64,000 bases of DNA, taken from the NCBI GenBank assembly GCA_965659595.1, contig CBFHWN010000005.1, forward strand, positions 1 to 64,000, given 5' to 3'. A program made the position numbers and the translations under genes. This DNA is from Casp-actino8 sp965659595. GTDB taxonomy: Bacteria; Actinomycetota; Acidimicrobiia; Acidimicrobiales; Ilumatobacteraceae. How positions within the stretch are numbered: position 1 is the first letter of the stretch; each line of letters opens with the position of its first letter. The notes below the pieces were generated by a model that worked only from the letters and a program-made list of their open reading frames with translations, did no database searches and was not told where the DNA came from. Below are positions 63,521-64,000 of the stretch, one piece after another.

Positions 63521-64000
63521 CTAGCGGAGTTCGTGCGCTCTCAAGATGAGTGCCCGGGCCGCTGGATCGAGTTGATGACCAGCGAGTTTCTCGGCGACCA
63601 TGATTGCCTCGGTGGGTTCTTCCACCAGTCCGGCCCACCTGATGAAGGCACCCATCGCACCCATGATGCGGTCGCCCACTTCGTCACCGTGAACGATCAC
63701 CTTGGTCTTTTTTCCGAGCAGACCCTTCAGTTCGTTGAAGAGATCCTTGGCCCAGTCGTCGACGTTGTCGGGTGAATACGGGTGATGGAGGTAGGTCACA
63801 CCCATCTCGTCGTAGTTGTGGAGGTTGTGAGGAGCCGAAATGATCGAGACCAGGCAGCCGAAGCCGTTCTCACGGATCCAGATGATCTCTTCTTGTCGGC
63901 GAACCCGACGATGATTGTCACCGTAGCCACCAGGTCGCTCACAGATTGCGAGGCGATCTTTCAGGATCCACGTGAAATGACGAGGGGTGATTCCCAGAGC
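63521..64000 (-). CDS. Dual-specificity phosphatase-like protein with Cys replaced in the P-loop, 5' truncated
   Basis: The frame is open from the window edge to TAG at 63521-63523 (159 residues visible). It starts LGITPRHFTWILKDRLAICERPGG, then RRQEEIIWIRENGFGCLVSIISAPHNLHNYDEMGVTYLHHPYSP, which resembles the substrate-trapping and general-acid region of dual-specificity phosphatases. The phosphatase loop position reads VIVHGDEVGDRIMGAMGAFIRWAG (63691-63668 for H..R). The His and Arg of HCxxGxxR are kept, but the nucleophile Cys is a Gly. If correct this is a pseudophosphatase, possibly a phospho-binding or other lipid/sugar phosphate protein. The N-terminus is outside the window. Confidence 0.6.
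   Translation of the reverse strand, partial: ALGITPRHFTWILKDRLAICERPGGYGDNHRRVRRQEEIIWIRENGFGCLVSIISAPHNLHNYDEMGVTYLHHPYSPDNVDDWAKDLFNELKGLLGKKTKVIVHGDEVGDRIMGAMGAFIRWAGLVEEPTEAIMVAEKLAGHQLDPAARALILRAHELR

Noticed and set aside
63968..63983. ATCCACGTGAAAT, a possible parS half-match near the window end
   Set aside because: Flanks do not match and it lies within the coding frame of the phosphatase-like protein.
1..64000. CRISPR arrays, rRNA genes, insertion sequences, phage or integron elements
   Set aside because: None was seen: no regular direct repeats with spacers, no rRNA sequence and no transposase or integrase motif.

Overview
The window is the replication-origin region of a high-GC actinobacterial chromosome. 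Gene content and order (dnaN-recF-DUF721-gyrB-gyrA-DUF3566-tRNA-Ile on one side of dnaA; rpmH-rnpA-yidD-yidC-jag-rsmG-parA-parB, then cwlM-trxA-trxB-ECF sigma, DUF6049, pcnA, rpsF-ssb-rpsR-rplI-dnaB on the other) are those around oriC in Mycobacterium and Streptomyces. DUF3566, DUF5318, LppM and the RsmG/Jag/YidC series are actinobacterial markers. Divergence of the proteins and the small conserved membrane genes suggest Acidimicrobiia (possibly Ilumatobacteraceae-like), but that placement is an inference.

Layout. 1-7.7 kb: tail of a CBS-domain protein, DUF1003, a Fur-family regulator behind a dehydrogenase-like gene and an overlooked 44-residue ORF; then an amidohydrolase plus ABC importer (ATPase, permease, lipoprotein), VOC and creatininase proteins. 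7.7-17.5 kb: tRNA-Ile(GAT), DUF3566, TadE-like, gyrA, gyrB, DUF721, recF, dnaN, oriC with seven DnaA-box-like 9-mers, and dnaA, all transcribed leftward. 17.8-23 kb: rpmH to parB transcribed rightward, with a three-site parS cluster. 23-32.5 kb: a leftward block of CwlM-like protein, thioredoxin system, ECF sigma/anti-sigma, a transmembrane Ser/Thr kinase sitting where murJ lies in relatives, DegV, DUF6049 and an acetyltransferase. 32.5-39.6 kb: deacetylase, CCA-adding enzyme, DUF5318, ribosomal/replication operon and dnaB. 39.6-45 kb: housekeeping genes (HD phosphohydrolase, rmuC, coaA, map). 45-53 kb: a Tad/Flp pilus operon (cpaB, tadZ-like, tadA, tadB, tadC, flp, two TadE, TadG-like) ending with a membrane-anchored SARP/BTAD protein. 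53-64 kb: radA, lppM, clpC, polyprenyl diphosphate synthase, lipoprotein serine hydrolase, and an oxidoreductase/hydrolase/epimerase group ending in a partial phosphatase-fold gene whose catalytic Cys appears to be lost.

A feature that runs through the whole window is leaderless expression: at least fifteen start codons lie only 6-10 nt downstream of a TAnnnT -10 hexamer. This pattern fixed several start sites and supports the small ORF. No rRNA, CRISPR array, insertion sequence or prophage was seen. The most unusual items are the kinase without MurJ at the murJ locus, the CwlM-like protein without amidase zinc ligands, the membrane-tethered SARP of the pilus operon, the Cys-less phosphatase-like protein, and the recurrent leaderless promoter.
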